A stretch of 14,155 nt of DNA. It comes from an uncultured Solobacterium sp. GTDB lineage: Bacteria > Bacillota_I > Bacilli_A > Erysipelotrichales > Erysipelotrichaceae. Of this stretch, positions 7,709 through 14,155 are shown one piece after another (position 1 is the stretch's first letter; each line of letters begins with the position of its first letter). Made by a program: the position numbers and the translations under genes. Below the pieces are notes generated by a model, which did no database searches, was not told the origin of the DNA, and worked only from the letters and a program-made list of their open reading frames with translations. The stretch covers positions 1 to 14,155 of the forward strand of contig CALISH010000032.1 of NCBI GenBank assembly GCA_938041275.1, given 5' to 3'.

Positions 7709-8592
7709 GATTTCGTATCCTTTCTACGTTTTCTTTGTGCAATCAAACCATACTTACCAAATATCATAGACAATATTGTAAATGTACCCATACAGAGTAT
7801 CACCATTGGGCCTGTCGCAATTCCACTATATGCGGTTGAAAGAAAGGTTCCTATGAATGCGGAGACTCCAGCTACGCCAGCTGCGATACATAATACCTGC
7901 TTGAGATTTCTAGAATGTTGGTTTGCACAGATACACGGCATTGTTAAAAATGAAGAAATCAAAATTGCACCAATGCACTTTAATCCAACAACGATAAACA
8001 TCACCATCATCAGTAACAAGACACCACTGACGATAGGCATCGAAATCCCAATCGAACTTGCAAATTGTGGGTCAAAGATACTAGCCACTAATTCTTTATA
8101 GAATAAAACCAATAATACTGTTGCGATGATTGCACATATCGCAATCATGATAATATCTTCCTTCATGATGAATGCTGCAGAACCAAAGATATAGTTCTTC
8201 AATCCTGCTTGCGATGCACGCATGTATGAAGGATTTCCTTGTAAGTAACTCTTTAATACCATTCCAAGTCCAAAGAAACCTGTAAGGGTAATCGCTAATG
8301 CCGCATCGAAATCAATCACACTGTGTTTACGAATCATCTGAATTGTAAGATATGCAAGAATACCAACCACCGCAGCACCTAGTGTTAGTATCACAGAACT
8401 ACGTATCGAAAATAACATAAACGCAATGACTACCCCAGGATAGGATGCATGCCCTACTGCATCCGCCATTAAACTTTGTCCCTTATAAACGCTAAAGCAT
8501 CCTACAATCGCACTTGGAATTGCTAGTAATACTGTACCAATCGCCACAACCAAGAAATCATAAGAGAATAGTATCTGTGTTATATTTTCCAT
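7690..8592 (-). CDS. Metal ABC transporter permease (ABC-3 family)
   Basis: This 300-residue integral membrane protein is the first permease of the Mn/Zn/Fe importer encoded by the operon. It has about eight hydrophobic segments between residues 8 and 280. Family motifs include DAVGHASYPGV (44-54), the acidic DFDAALAITLT stretch (94-104), SIFDPQFASSIG (171-182) and GAILISSFLTMP (208-219). A basic tail follows residue 287. With the second permease it should form the membrane channel that the ATPase at 8558-9292 drives. The start overlaps the ATPase gene's end by 35 bases and only a weak AGAAAG precedes the ATG, so translation probably depends on ribosomes arriving from the upstream gene. The sequence does not settle which metal is carried. 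Confidence 0.93.
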   Translation of the reverse strand: MENITQILFSYDFLVVAIGTVLLAIPSAIVGCFSVYKGQSLMADAVGHASYPGVVIAFMLFSIRSSVILTLGAAVVGILAYLTIQMIRKHSVIDFDAALAITLTGFFGLGMVLKSYLQGNPSYMRASQAGLKNYIFGSAAFIMKEDIIMIAICAIIATVLLVLFYKELVASIFDPQFASSIGISMPIVSGVLLLMMVMFIVVGLKCIGAILISSFLTMPCICANQHSRNLKQVLCIAAGVAGVSAFIGTFLSTAYSGIATGPMVILCMGTFTILSMIFGKYGLIAQRKRRKDTKSCQKYC

Positions 8593-9292
8593 TTTGATAC
8601 GTCTTTCTAATGTTTTCTTCTGTCAATACATCATCTATTTTTCCATTTGCTATAACATATTTATTGATAAATACGACATGATCAAAGTATTTCTTTAGTG
8701 TATGTAGGTCATGGTGTACACAAACAATTGTCTTACCAGCTTTTTGTAGTTCCTTGATTTTATCCATGATGATTTGTTCACTGGTTTGATCAACCCCTGC
8801 AAGTGGTTCATCCATCACAATCAAATCAGCATCATGGCAAAGTGCTCTAGCGATAAAGACACGTTGTTTCTGTCCGCCGGATAGTTGTGATATCTGACGA
8901 TTCTCAAACTCTTCGATTCCCATTTCACAAAGGGCTTGGTGTGCCAGTTCCTTGTCTTTTTTACGTGGCCATTTCAACCACCCAAGGCTAGCGTAGCGTC
9001 CCATTAGAACTACATCTTTTACACGGATAGGAAAATTCCAATTGACGGCAGATACCTGTGGGATATACGCAATCTGTTTCCGCACATCCGCAAGACTTTT
9101 ATCATCGATTGTAATCACACCTGAAATAGACTTTATAAAACCGAGAATGCATTTCAATAACGTCGATTTCCCTGCACCATTTGGGCCTACGATTGCTGTG
9201 ATTGCATTTCTTTCGATATCAACATCCACATCCCATAGTACAGGACTTTCTCCATATGAAACCGTTAAATCTTCGACATGTATATAGCTCAT
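8558..9292 (-). CDS. Metal ABC transporter ATP-binding protein
   Basis: This 244-residue cytoplasmic ATPase powers the Mn/Zn/Fe importer and belongs to the TroB/MntB/ZnuC family. It shows Walker A GPNGAGKST (36-44), the Q-loop YIPQVSAVNWNFPI (76-89, typical of metal-importer ATPases), signature LSGGQKQR (137-144), Walker B DLIVMDEP (156-163) with catalytic Glu162, and the switch His194. The ATG at 9292 has AAAGGAGG seven bases upstream, and that site overlaps the stop codon of the lipoprotein gene. The intergenic gap is 12 bases, so the genes share one message. Its 3' end overlaps the next permease. Confidence 0.95.
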   Translation of the reverse strand: MSYIHVEDLTVSYGESPVLWDVDVDIERNAITAIVGPNGAGKSTLLKCILGFIKSISGVITIDDKSLADVRKQIAYIPQVSAVNWNFPIRVKDVVLMGRYASLGWLKWPRKKDKELAHQALCEMGIEEFENRQISQLSGGQKQRVFIARALCHDADLIVMDEPLAGVDQTSEQIIMDKIKELQKAGKTIVCVHHDLHTLKKYFDHVVFINKYVIANGKIDDVLTEENIRKTYQNGKYNTDTILL

Positions 9293-9304
9293 ATAGATCC
9301 TCCT

Positions 9305-10237
9305 TTACTTGAGGTTTGATACGATAAGATCAACATTGAAACGATACATATCAATATACGTATCTCCAGGCTGTCCCTTAGGTGCTAAAGAGTCACTAAA
9401 CAATTCCTTCCCCTCACCACCTACTACCTTCACATCAAATCCCTTTGCCTTACACGATTCCTTTAACTTCTCCATGCGTGCAGGATCAGTTGTTGTTTCC
9501 GCAAAGATAGCCTTTACCTGATGTTCAACGATATACGCCGCAGTTTCTGCCATATCACTATTGGATAATTCCGCATCTGTACTAACACCCTGTGGTGCTT
9601 TTACGGTAATACCATAACGGCGTGAGAAATAGTTAAACGCATCATGTGGTGTAATTAGAATTCTACGATCTGCTGGAATCTGATTGAGTTGTTCACGATT
9701 ATACGCATCTAATTCATCCAACTTCTTAAGATATGCCTGCAGGTTCTCTTCAATTTCATCTTTTAAATCTGGCAGTTTATCCTCAAGTGCTTTTGCGGCC
9801 TCTTGTGTTGCTTGTTTGTATAAGTCGATATCAAACCAGAAGTGAGGATCAATAATCGTTTCTCCATTTTCTTCCATTCGACCAACTTTTGATTCGTCAA
9901 AGTTCTGTGATACGGACACCGCACCAATGGCTTCAAGCAGTTCAACCATCTTTCCTTCAAAATGTAATCCATGGTATAACACCAAATCCGCATTTTGTAA
10001 TTTTGTATTATCTTCAGGTTTAGCTTCGTAGGTATGTGGATCTTCTCCTGCTGGGATAATGAGTTGTGTATTAACCTTGTCTCCCACTAACACATTTACC
10101 ATGTCTTCCAAGAATGAAGTTGTCACCACAACATTTAGTTTATCTGATTCCTTTGTAGAACCCGTTGTCATACTTGGTTTATTTCCTGCACACGCAGTCA
10201 TCATAGCAACCACTATGATTAACAATAATTTTTTCAT
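9305..10237 (-). CDS. Metal-binding lipoprotein of a Zn/Mn ABC importer (TroA/ZnuA family)
   Basis: This is the extracellular solute-binding lipoprotein, cluster A-I, that captures a divalent metal and hands it to the downstream permeases. The precursor has 310 residues from the ATG at 10237. The Met-Met pair allows 10240 too, but GGAGG is 7 bases from the second ATG and only 4 from the first. The signal peptide (MKKLLLIIVVAM) ends in the lipobox M-T-A-C with Cys16. Likely metal ligands are His68 (EDPHTYE), His132 (DPHFWFD), His198 (TPHDAF) and Asp282 (FSDSL). A third-position His fits TroA/ZnuA-type proteins, whereas Mn-specific PsaA/MntC proteins usually have Glu. The His-rich loop of many ZnuA proteins is absent. 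Zinc, manganese and iron all remain possible. It is the first gene of the operon, behind a promoter with two palindromic operators. Confidence 0.93.
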   Translation of the reverse strand: MKKLLLIIVVAMMTACAGNKPSMTTGSTKESDKLNVVVTTSFLEDMVNVLVGDKVNTQLIIPAGEDPHTYEAKPEDNTKLQNADLVLYHGLHFEGKMVELLEAIGAVSVSQNFDESKVGRMEENGETIIDPHFWFDIDLYKQATQEAAKALEDKLPDLKDEIEENLQAYLKKLDELDAYNREQLNQIPADRRILITPHDAFNYFSRRYGITVKAPQGVSTDAELSNSDMAETAAYIVEHQVKAIFAETTTDPARMEKLKESCKAKGFDVKVVGGEGKELFSDSLAPKGQPGDTYIDMYRFNVDLIVSNLK

Positions 10238-10251
10238 CATAATTCCTCCAT

Positions 10252-10271
10252 TAGTTAGTTATTGCTAACTA
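10252..10271. promoter_or_regulatory. Operator-like palindrome A at the predicted transcription start
   Basis: TAGTTAG-TTATTG-CTAACTA is a perfect 7-base inverted repeat with a 6-base spacer. It sits from about +1 to +20 of the predicted lipoprotein transcript, just upstream of the ribosome binding site. It shares AGTTAG-N6-CTAACT with palindrome B. The centres of the two sites are 43 bases apart, about four helical turns. The regulator is not encoded in the window. Confidence 0.7.
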
Positions 10272-10278
10272 CAGTTAA

Positions 10279-10307
10279 AGGATACTTTGTTTTTAAGTTA
10301 GTGTCAA
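10279..10307 (-). promoter_or_regulatory. Promoter of the metal-uptake operon
   Basis: On the minus strand there is a perfect -35 TTGACA (10302-10307), a 17-base spacer and a -10 TATCCT (10279-10284). Transcription should begin near 10272, about 35 bases before the lipoprotein start. The -35 is exactly the spacer of palindrome B, so a bound repressor would block RNA polymerase directly. Confidence 0.75.
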
Positions 10308-10315
10308 CTAACTTA
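10294..10315. promoter_or_regulatory. Operator-like palindrome B enclosing the -35 box
   Basis: TAAGTTAG-N6-CTAACTTA is a perfect 8-base inverted repeat with a 6-base spacer (TGTCAA), and one more T-A pair forms inside it. The half-site GTTAG/CTAAC matches the DtxR half-site, but the spacing is 6 bases, where classical DtxR boxes have 1. Streptococcal SloR/ScaR elements also enclose a TTGAC core between arms. I infer a DtxR/MntR-type metalloregulator, binding when metal is plentiful. Confidence 0.75.
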
Positions 10316-10335
10316 TTTATATTCTTTTAGGAATT

Positions 10336-10365
10336 AAAAAAAGATGGATACTAATTACATCCACC
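10336..10365 (-). terminator. Rho-independent terminator of tex
   Basis: On the minus strand, 9 bases after the tex stop codon, GGTGGAT (10359-10365) pairs with ATCCATC (10343-10349), including one G-U, around a 9-base loop. Seven T residues follow (10336-10342). It separates tex from the metal-uptake operon promoter, which starts about 30 bases on. Confidence 0.8.
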
Positions 10366-10374
10366 TTTGATTAC

Positions 10375-12651
10375 TTATTTACCAAATCTTTCCTTAAGAC
10401 GTGCTAAAGCGTCGTCCATGGATATTTCTTTCTTCACTGGCTTGTTTTGTTTTGGTCTTTGGTTGTTATGCTTTCCACCAGTTGCTTTACGATGACGGTA
10501 TGCCGCATCACGTTGTTCTAATTGATCTAGCGGTAGTAAGGATAACTGCACGCGATTTCTCGCTTCATCAATTTGATATACCCAAACCTTAACAATATCA
10601 TTCACCGCTACACACTCAGATGGATGAGAAATTCTCTTCATCGACATATGAGATAAGTGAACTAAGCCGTCTTCATGTAATCCAATATCCACGAAGGCAC
10701 CAAAGTCTACTACATTTCGAACTGTACCGGATAATTGGTCCCCTACATGTAAGTCTGAAATATTGAGAACATCACTCTTTAGAAGTGCACCATCAAATTG
10801 GTCACGATAGTCACGTAGTGGTTGACGAATTGCTTCCTCGATATCCTTGAGTGTATATTCATCAATACCAAGTTCTGCTGTCTTTTCCTTAGGGAAAGAG
10901 ATATCCGCTTCGCCAAGTTTTGTAATACCACATGCCTGCATAAGCTTACGAGCAGCTTCATAACTTTCTGGGTGAATTGATGTTTGATCGAGTGGTTCAT
11001 CACCATCTGTAATACGCAAGAAACCTGCACACTGTGTAAATGCCTTTGGACCTAACTTCTTAACCTTGAGTAATTGTTTACGGTTAGTAAAGCGCCCATT
11101 TTCATTACGATAGTTTACAATTTCTTGTGCTGTACCACTATTTAAACCAGAGATATGTGTGAGTAACTCTAAGGAAGCTGTATTTAAATCTGCACCGGTA
11201 CGGTTTACTGCCTTCATTACAACTTCATCCAGCCTTTCTGTTAGTGCCTTCTGTGGAAGGTCATGTTGGTATTGACCAACACCGATAGATTGTGGATCAA
11301 TCTTAATCAACTCCGCAAGTGGATCAAGTAAACGTCTTCCAATCGATACTGCGGAACGCTCTTCAACTTCAATATCTGGGAATTCCTTACGTGCAGCTTC
11401 TTGTGCTGACCATACAGAAGCACCTGCTTCAGATACGATTGCATAGGAAACATCTAACTTCTGTTCATGAATGAGTTCTGCAACTAACTTCTCACTTTCA
11501 CGAGATGCAGTACCATTACCAATAGCGATAATCTGCACATGATACTTTTGAATGAGGGCTAGTAACTTCTTCTTAGAAGTTTCAATATCTTCACCCTTCT
11601 TTGAGAATGGAAAAATCTTACTAACAGTTAACATCTTACCTGTTTCATCAATGACAGCTAACTTACAACCATTGAAGAAACCAGGGTCAAATCCTAATAC
11701 AATTCTTCCCTTTAATGGAGCCTGTAAGAGTAACTTCTCTAAGTTCATAGAGAAGATTTCAATGGACTTATTCTGTGCTCTTTCACTTAATTCAGAGCGA
11801 ATTTCACGTTCGATAGATGGGAATAATAGACGATCACAACCATCTACAACCGCTTCATGTAAAGCCTCCTCAACAATTGTTGTTTGACCCTTGAGAAGTG
11901 TCTTTAATGCATTCTTCTTTAACTGTTCGTCATCGAAGACAAAGGAAACTGTAATAACCTTTTCTTTCTCGGCACGATCAATTGCCATAATACGGTGGTC
12001 AGCGAGCTGAGAAATCTTTTCACTGCGATCGTAGTACATTTCATAGACTTTATTTTCATCAACTGCATCCTTCTTTAACTTTGTCTGAAGAACACCTGCT
12101 TGCATGATTGTATCTTTAAATGCCCAACGTTGTTTTGCGTTATCACTGACAACTTCAGCGATAATATCTTTCGCACCCTGAATCGCATCCGCAACGGAAG
12201 TCACTGTCTCAGATAAGTACTTCTCAGCTTCAGCTTCTAAGGAACCTTCGGTAGGTAGCGCAAGCATCCAATCCGCAAGTGGTTGTAAACCATTCTTGAT
12301 GGCTGTTGTGGCACGAGTCTTCTTCTTTTGTGCATATGGACGGTAGATATCCTCTACCTGTGATAGTTTTGTACATTCGATAACAGACTGTTTAATTTCC
12401 TCTGTTAACTTACCCTGTTCTTCAATTAACTTCAGAACATTCTCTTTTCTTTCAGCTAATTTCTGTTGATATTCGTATTGCTTCTGGATATAGAAAATCT
12501 GTTCTTCATCTAAACCCTTTGTGGCTTCCTTACGGTAGCGGGCAATAAATGGAACTGTATTTCCTTCCGCTAATAAAGATAGTGTATTTTCGACCTGACT
12601 GAGTTGAACCTTTAACTCCGTCGCAATCGCCTGAATGATATTTTCGCTCAT
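10375..12651 (-). CDS. tex: Tex family S1 RNA-binding transcription accessory protein
   Basis: This 758-residue protein has the full Tex architecture. The N-terminal Tex helical domain (about 1-190) contains the family motif VPFIARYRKEATKGLDEEQ (33-51). A YqgF/RNase H-like domain (about 314-445, GRIVLGFDPGF) is followed by helix-hairpin-helix segments (about 488-545, NTASLELLTHISGLN and VKKLGPKAF). An S1 domain spans about 636-706 (GTVRNVVDFGAFVDIGLHEDGLVH). A basic Lys/Arg/Gln-rich tail (716-741) ends the protein. Tex binds nucleic acid in the cytoplasm and is linked to transcription and, in some species, to toxin expression or stress tolerance. Its exact reaction is unsettled. AAGGGAG lies 7 bases before the ATG at 12651. 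The length matches the family. It is a separate unit with its own terminator, and I found no convincing promoter. Confidence 0.97.
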   Translation of the reverse strand: MSENIIQAIATELKVQLSQVENTLSLLAEGNTVPFIARYRKEATKGLDEEQIFYIQKQYEYQQKLAERKENVLKLIEEQGKLTEEIKQSVIECTKLSQVEDIYRPYAQKKKTRATTAIKNGLQPLADWMLALPTEGSLEAEAEKYLSETVTSVADAIQGAKDIIAEVVSDNAKQRWAFKDTIMQAGVLQTKLKKDAVDENKVYEMYYDRSEKISQLADHRIMAIDRAEKEKVITVSFVFDDEQLKKNALKTLLKGQTTIVEEALHEAVVDGCDRLLFPSIEREIRSELSERAQNKSIEIFSMNLEKLLLQAPLKGRIVLGFDPGFFNGCKLAVIDETGKMLTVSKIFPFSKKGEDIETSKKKLLALIQKYHVQIIAIGNGTASRESEKLVAELIHEQKLDVSYAIVSEAGASVWSAQEAARKEFPDIEVEERSAVSIGRRLLDPLAELIKIDPQSIGVGQYQHDLPQKALTERLDEVVMKAVNRTGADLNTASLELLTHISGLNSGTAQEIVNYRNENGRFTNRKQLLKVKKLGPKAFTQCAGFLRITDGDEPLDQTSIHPESYEAARKLMQACGITKLGEADISFPKEKTAELGIDEYTLKDIEEAIRQPLRDYRDQFDGALLKSDVLNISDLHVGDQLSGTVRNVVDFGAFVDIGLHEDGLVHLSHMSMKRISHPSECVAVNDIVKVWVYQIDEARNRVQLSLLPLDQLEQRDAAYRHRKATGGKHNNQRPKQNKPVKKEISMDDALARLKERFGK

Positions 12652-12775
12652 GATGTGACTCCCTTCATCCCTACTATCTTATCACTGATTCACTTTATTT
12701 TAAAACTCTAGCAAAGAAACCAATTTGAGCGTTCTTTCATTTTAGATAAAAGTGAATAAATGTCTGAATCACGTA

Positions 12776-12804
12776 TTGACTTGTGGTCAAATTTTGAGTA
12801 CGAT
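12776..12804 (+). promoter_or_regulatory. Predicted promoter of the SPFH protein operon
   Basis: TTGACT (12776-12781), a 17-base spacer and TACGAT (12799-12804) form a plausible vegetative promoter. Transcription should start near 12811. Two small palindromes overlap it: TTGAC-N5-GTCAA (12776-12790) and TCAAATTTTGA (12787-12797). Either may be an operator or chance. The rest of the 204-base gap between tex and this operon shows only a 9-base inverted repeat, ATTCACTTT (12688-12696) with AAAGTGAAT (12749-12757). Confidence 0.65.
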
Positions 12805-12810
12805 TATGTC

Positions 12811-12831
12811 ATGGATAAGACTATTATCCGT
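12811..12831 (+). promoter_or_regulatory. Stem-loop at the predicted 5' end of the SPFH mRNA
   Basis: ATGGATAA (12811-12818) can pair with TTATCCGT (12824-12831) around the loop GACTA, giving 8 pairs including one U-G. It falls at the predicted transcript start and leaves the strong ribosome binding site AAGGAGGGG (12839-12847) free. A 5' stem-loop of this type commonly protects mRNA from decay. The role here is inferred. Confidence 0.45.
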
Positions 12832-12855
12832 CACCCATAAGGAGGGGATATTAAA

Positions 12856-13779
12856 ATGGAAATCATTATTATTCCAGCTATTTTCTTTATTTTAGCTATC
12901 GCACTTGCAGTATCATGTGCAAACATCGTTCCACAGGAAAACGCATATGTTATCGAACGTTTCGGTAGATATCGTACAACTTGGGATGCAGGTATTCACT
13001 TCAAATTCCCATTTGTAGATCATGTTCGTCGTAGAGTTCTTCTAAAGGAACAGGTAGCTGACTTCGCACCACAGCCTGTTATCACAAAGGATAACGTAAC
13101 AATGCAGATTGACTCCGTTGTGTACTTCAAGGTTATGAACCCACATGATTATGCTTACGGTGTAGAAAATCCAATCATGGCGATGGAAAATCTAACTGCT
13201 ACTACATTACGTAATATCATTGGTGATATGGAGTTAGACCAAACATTAACATCCCGTGAAGCAATCAACTCTCAGATGTTACAAACAATCGACTTAGCAA
13301 CAGACCCATGGGGAATCAAAGTTACTCGTGTCGAGTTAAAGAACATTCAACCACCAACAGCGATTCGTGAATCCATGGAGAAGCAGATGAAGGCTGAACG
13401 TGAAAAGCGTGCTGCTATCTTAACTGCTGAAGGTCAAAAACAAGCAATGATCCTTGAGGCAGAAGGTAAGAAAGAATCTGCTGTGTTAAATGCTGAAGCT
13501 GAAAAACAAGCTACAATCTTAGCTGCTGAAGCTGCTCGTGAAAAGGAAATTAAAGAAGCTGAGGGTCAGGCTGAAGCAATCCGTGCTATCCAAGAAGCTA
13601 CTGCGGATGGTATCCGCGCTATCAAGGAAGCAGGCGCTGATGATACAGTTATTCGCTTAAAGAGTTTAGAAGCTTTCGCTGCTGCTGCAGATGGTAAAGC
13701 AACTAAGATTATCATCCCTTCAGAAATTCAAAGTCTTGCTGGTCTTGCAAAAGGAATTACAGAAAGTATTAAAGAGTAA
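12856..13779 (+). CDS. SPFH/band 7 (stomatin-like, QmcA-type) membrane protein
   Basis: This 307-residue protein has an N-terminal membrane segment (residues 3-22), an SPFH/PHB domain (about 24-178, with the family's ENAYVIERFGRY and NIQPPTAIRESME motifs) and a long charged coiled coil. Proteins of this class oligomerise at the membrane into scaffolds or cages that organise lipids and membrane proteases. Residues 180-256 form seven consecutive 11-residue units, most starting A-E (for example AEGQKQAMILE and AEAEKQATILA), which is a hendecad pattern. The C-terminal stretch (280-305) is hydrophobic and helical. The start has AAGGAGGGG 8 bases upstream. The small membrane-protein gene 5 bases downstream takes the place an NfeD partner often has. 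It is convincingly SPFH; its partner and role in this organism are unknown. Confidence 0.95.
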   Translation: MEIIIIPAIFFILAIALAVSCANIVPQENAYVIERFGRYRTTWDAGIHFKFPFVDHVRRRVLLKEQVADFAPQPVITKDNVTMQIDSVVYFKVMNPHDYAYGVENPIMAMENLTATTLRNIIGDMELDQTLTSREAINSQMLQTIDLATDPWGIKVTRVELKNIQPPTAIRESMEKQMKAEREKRAAILTAEGQKQAMILEAEGKKESAVLNAEAEKQATILAAEAAREKEIKEAEGQAEAIRAIQEATADGIRAIKEAGADDTVIRLKSLEAFAAAADGKATKIIIPSEIQSLAGLAKGITESIKE

Positions 13780-13784
13780 CTATT

Positions 13785-14093
13785 ATGTTAGATAGTTTCT
13801 TCCCTTTAATTCTTCTGATGGTTGTCACATCTGCTCTCTTAATTGGGTTTTCCAATAAGTTACAACAGGCAAATAACCAACAGAGAAAAACTTTCAACAA
13901 TGACTATATTCCACCAAAGTCACCACTAGATATACCAGTACGTTCAGTACCACGTCACGTTCCAAGTATCATGGAGCCAAATCACACAGATGATATCAAT
14001 GGTAAAAACATTGTTCATCGTGAGGCACCAGAAAAAGGATATGTTGTTTTGAATGGTATAAAGCGTAGAATTCACGAGTGCAAAGAATTATAA
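13785..14093 (+). CDS. Small single-span membrane protein of unknown function
   Basis: I do not recognise this 102-residue protein. Residues 4-22 (SFFPLILLMVVTSALLIGF) form one membrane span at the N-terminus. The rest is a hydrophilic tail, rich in proline at 43-65 (PPKSPLDIPVRSVPRHVP) and ending in a short ordered-looking GYVVLNGIKRRIHECKEL. It starts 5 bases after the SPFH stop codon, with AAAGAG 8 bases before its ATG, so it is probably co-translated with that gene. NfeD, the common partner of SPFH proteins, is larger and has an OB-fold; neither its repeated membrane segments nor that fold is visible here. An accessory subunit of the SPFH complex is plausible but unproven. The 52-base repeat follows its stop codon. 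Confidence 0.8.
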   Translation: MLDSFFPLILLMVVTSALLIGFSNKLQQANNQQRKTFNNDYIPPKSPLDIPVRSVPRHVPSIMEPNHTDDINGKNIVHREAPEKGYVVLNGIKRRIHECKEL

Positions 14094-14103
14094 AAATATT
14101 AAA

Positions 14104-14155
14104 GGGGCTGTAACGATTAAGTAAATTTTATAGATTTACTTGAGGCATACAGCCT
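14104..14155 (+). repeat. 52-base palindromic repeat, copy 2 (likely terminator)
   Basis: This element begins 10 bases after the stop codon of the small membrane protein and reaches the window edge, so it may continue. The first 42 bases are identical to the reverse complement of 123-164. In this copy the basal stem GGGCTGTA/TACAGCCT pairs fully (one G-U), with an ACGA/GGCA internal loop, a 10-bp upper stem and a 7-base loop. Whether a U-tract follows cannot be seen. Confidence 0.8.

Noticed and set aside
11552..11887. A 111-codon plus-strand frame inside tex
   Set aside because: It is antisense to the conserved tex YqgF region and has no promoter or domain.
12661..12720. A tex promoter on the minus strand (TTGGTT with TAAAAT)
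   Set aside because: The spacing is only 15 bases and both boxes are imperfect, so I do not call it.
12688..12757. Inverted repeat ATTCACTTT / AAAGTGAAT in the tex–SPFH gap
   Set aside because: The arms are 9 bases with a 52-base spacer in AT-rich DNA. It could be regulatory, but nothing else supports it.

Overview
The window is a moderately AT-rich piece of a low-GC Gram-positive (Bacillota) chromosome. The signs are strong AGGAGG-type ribosome binding sites, short intergenic gaps, a lipoprotein-type metal-binding protein and a Bacillota-style ThrRS-like/uridine kinase. The protein style fits the Erysipelotrichia, but that placement is inference. All eight recognisable minus-strand genes and both plus-strand genes look like intact housekeeping or stress genes. 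I see no phage, transposase, CRISPR, tRNA or rRNA.

Layout, left to right. Positions 1-112 hold nothing I can name. A 52-base palindromic repeat (113-164) sits just downstream of a minus-strand pair of ABC exporter half-transporters (171-1985 and 1996-3804). Their motifs predict a heterodimer with one consensus and one degenerate ATP site. Upstream of the pair is an unusual 886-residue gene (3883-6543) that joins an acetyltransferase, a methionine sulfoxide reductase A and a complete TGS/ThrRS-like nucleoside kinase in one reading frame. It has its own TATAAT promoter, directly after a terminator.

That terminator ends a four-gene metal-uptake operon read right to left: lipoprotein (9305-10237), ATPase (8558-9292), permease (7690-8592) and a second permease with a C-terminal winged-helix-like extension (6632-7708). 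The last three genes overlap one another. The operon promoter carries two matching palindromes, AGTTAG-N6-CTAACT. One of them holds the -35 hexamer as its spacer and the other covers the predicted transcription start, which looks like metal-responsive repression. Next comes tex (10375-12651) with its own terminator.

Divergent from tex is a plus-strand pair: an SPFH/stomatin-like protein (12856-13779) with an 11-residue repeat, and an unrecognised 102-residue single-span membrane protein (13785-14093). A second copy of the 52-base repeat (14104-14155) follows it. Relative to its upstream gene it has the same orientation as the first copy, so the two copies form an inverted pair bounding the window.

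The cluster leans towards envelope, metal and oxidative-stress functions (metal uptake, MsrA repair, exporter, membrane scaffold). This is only a loose association, because at least four separate transcription units are visible.
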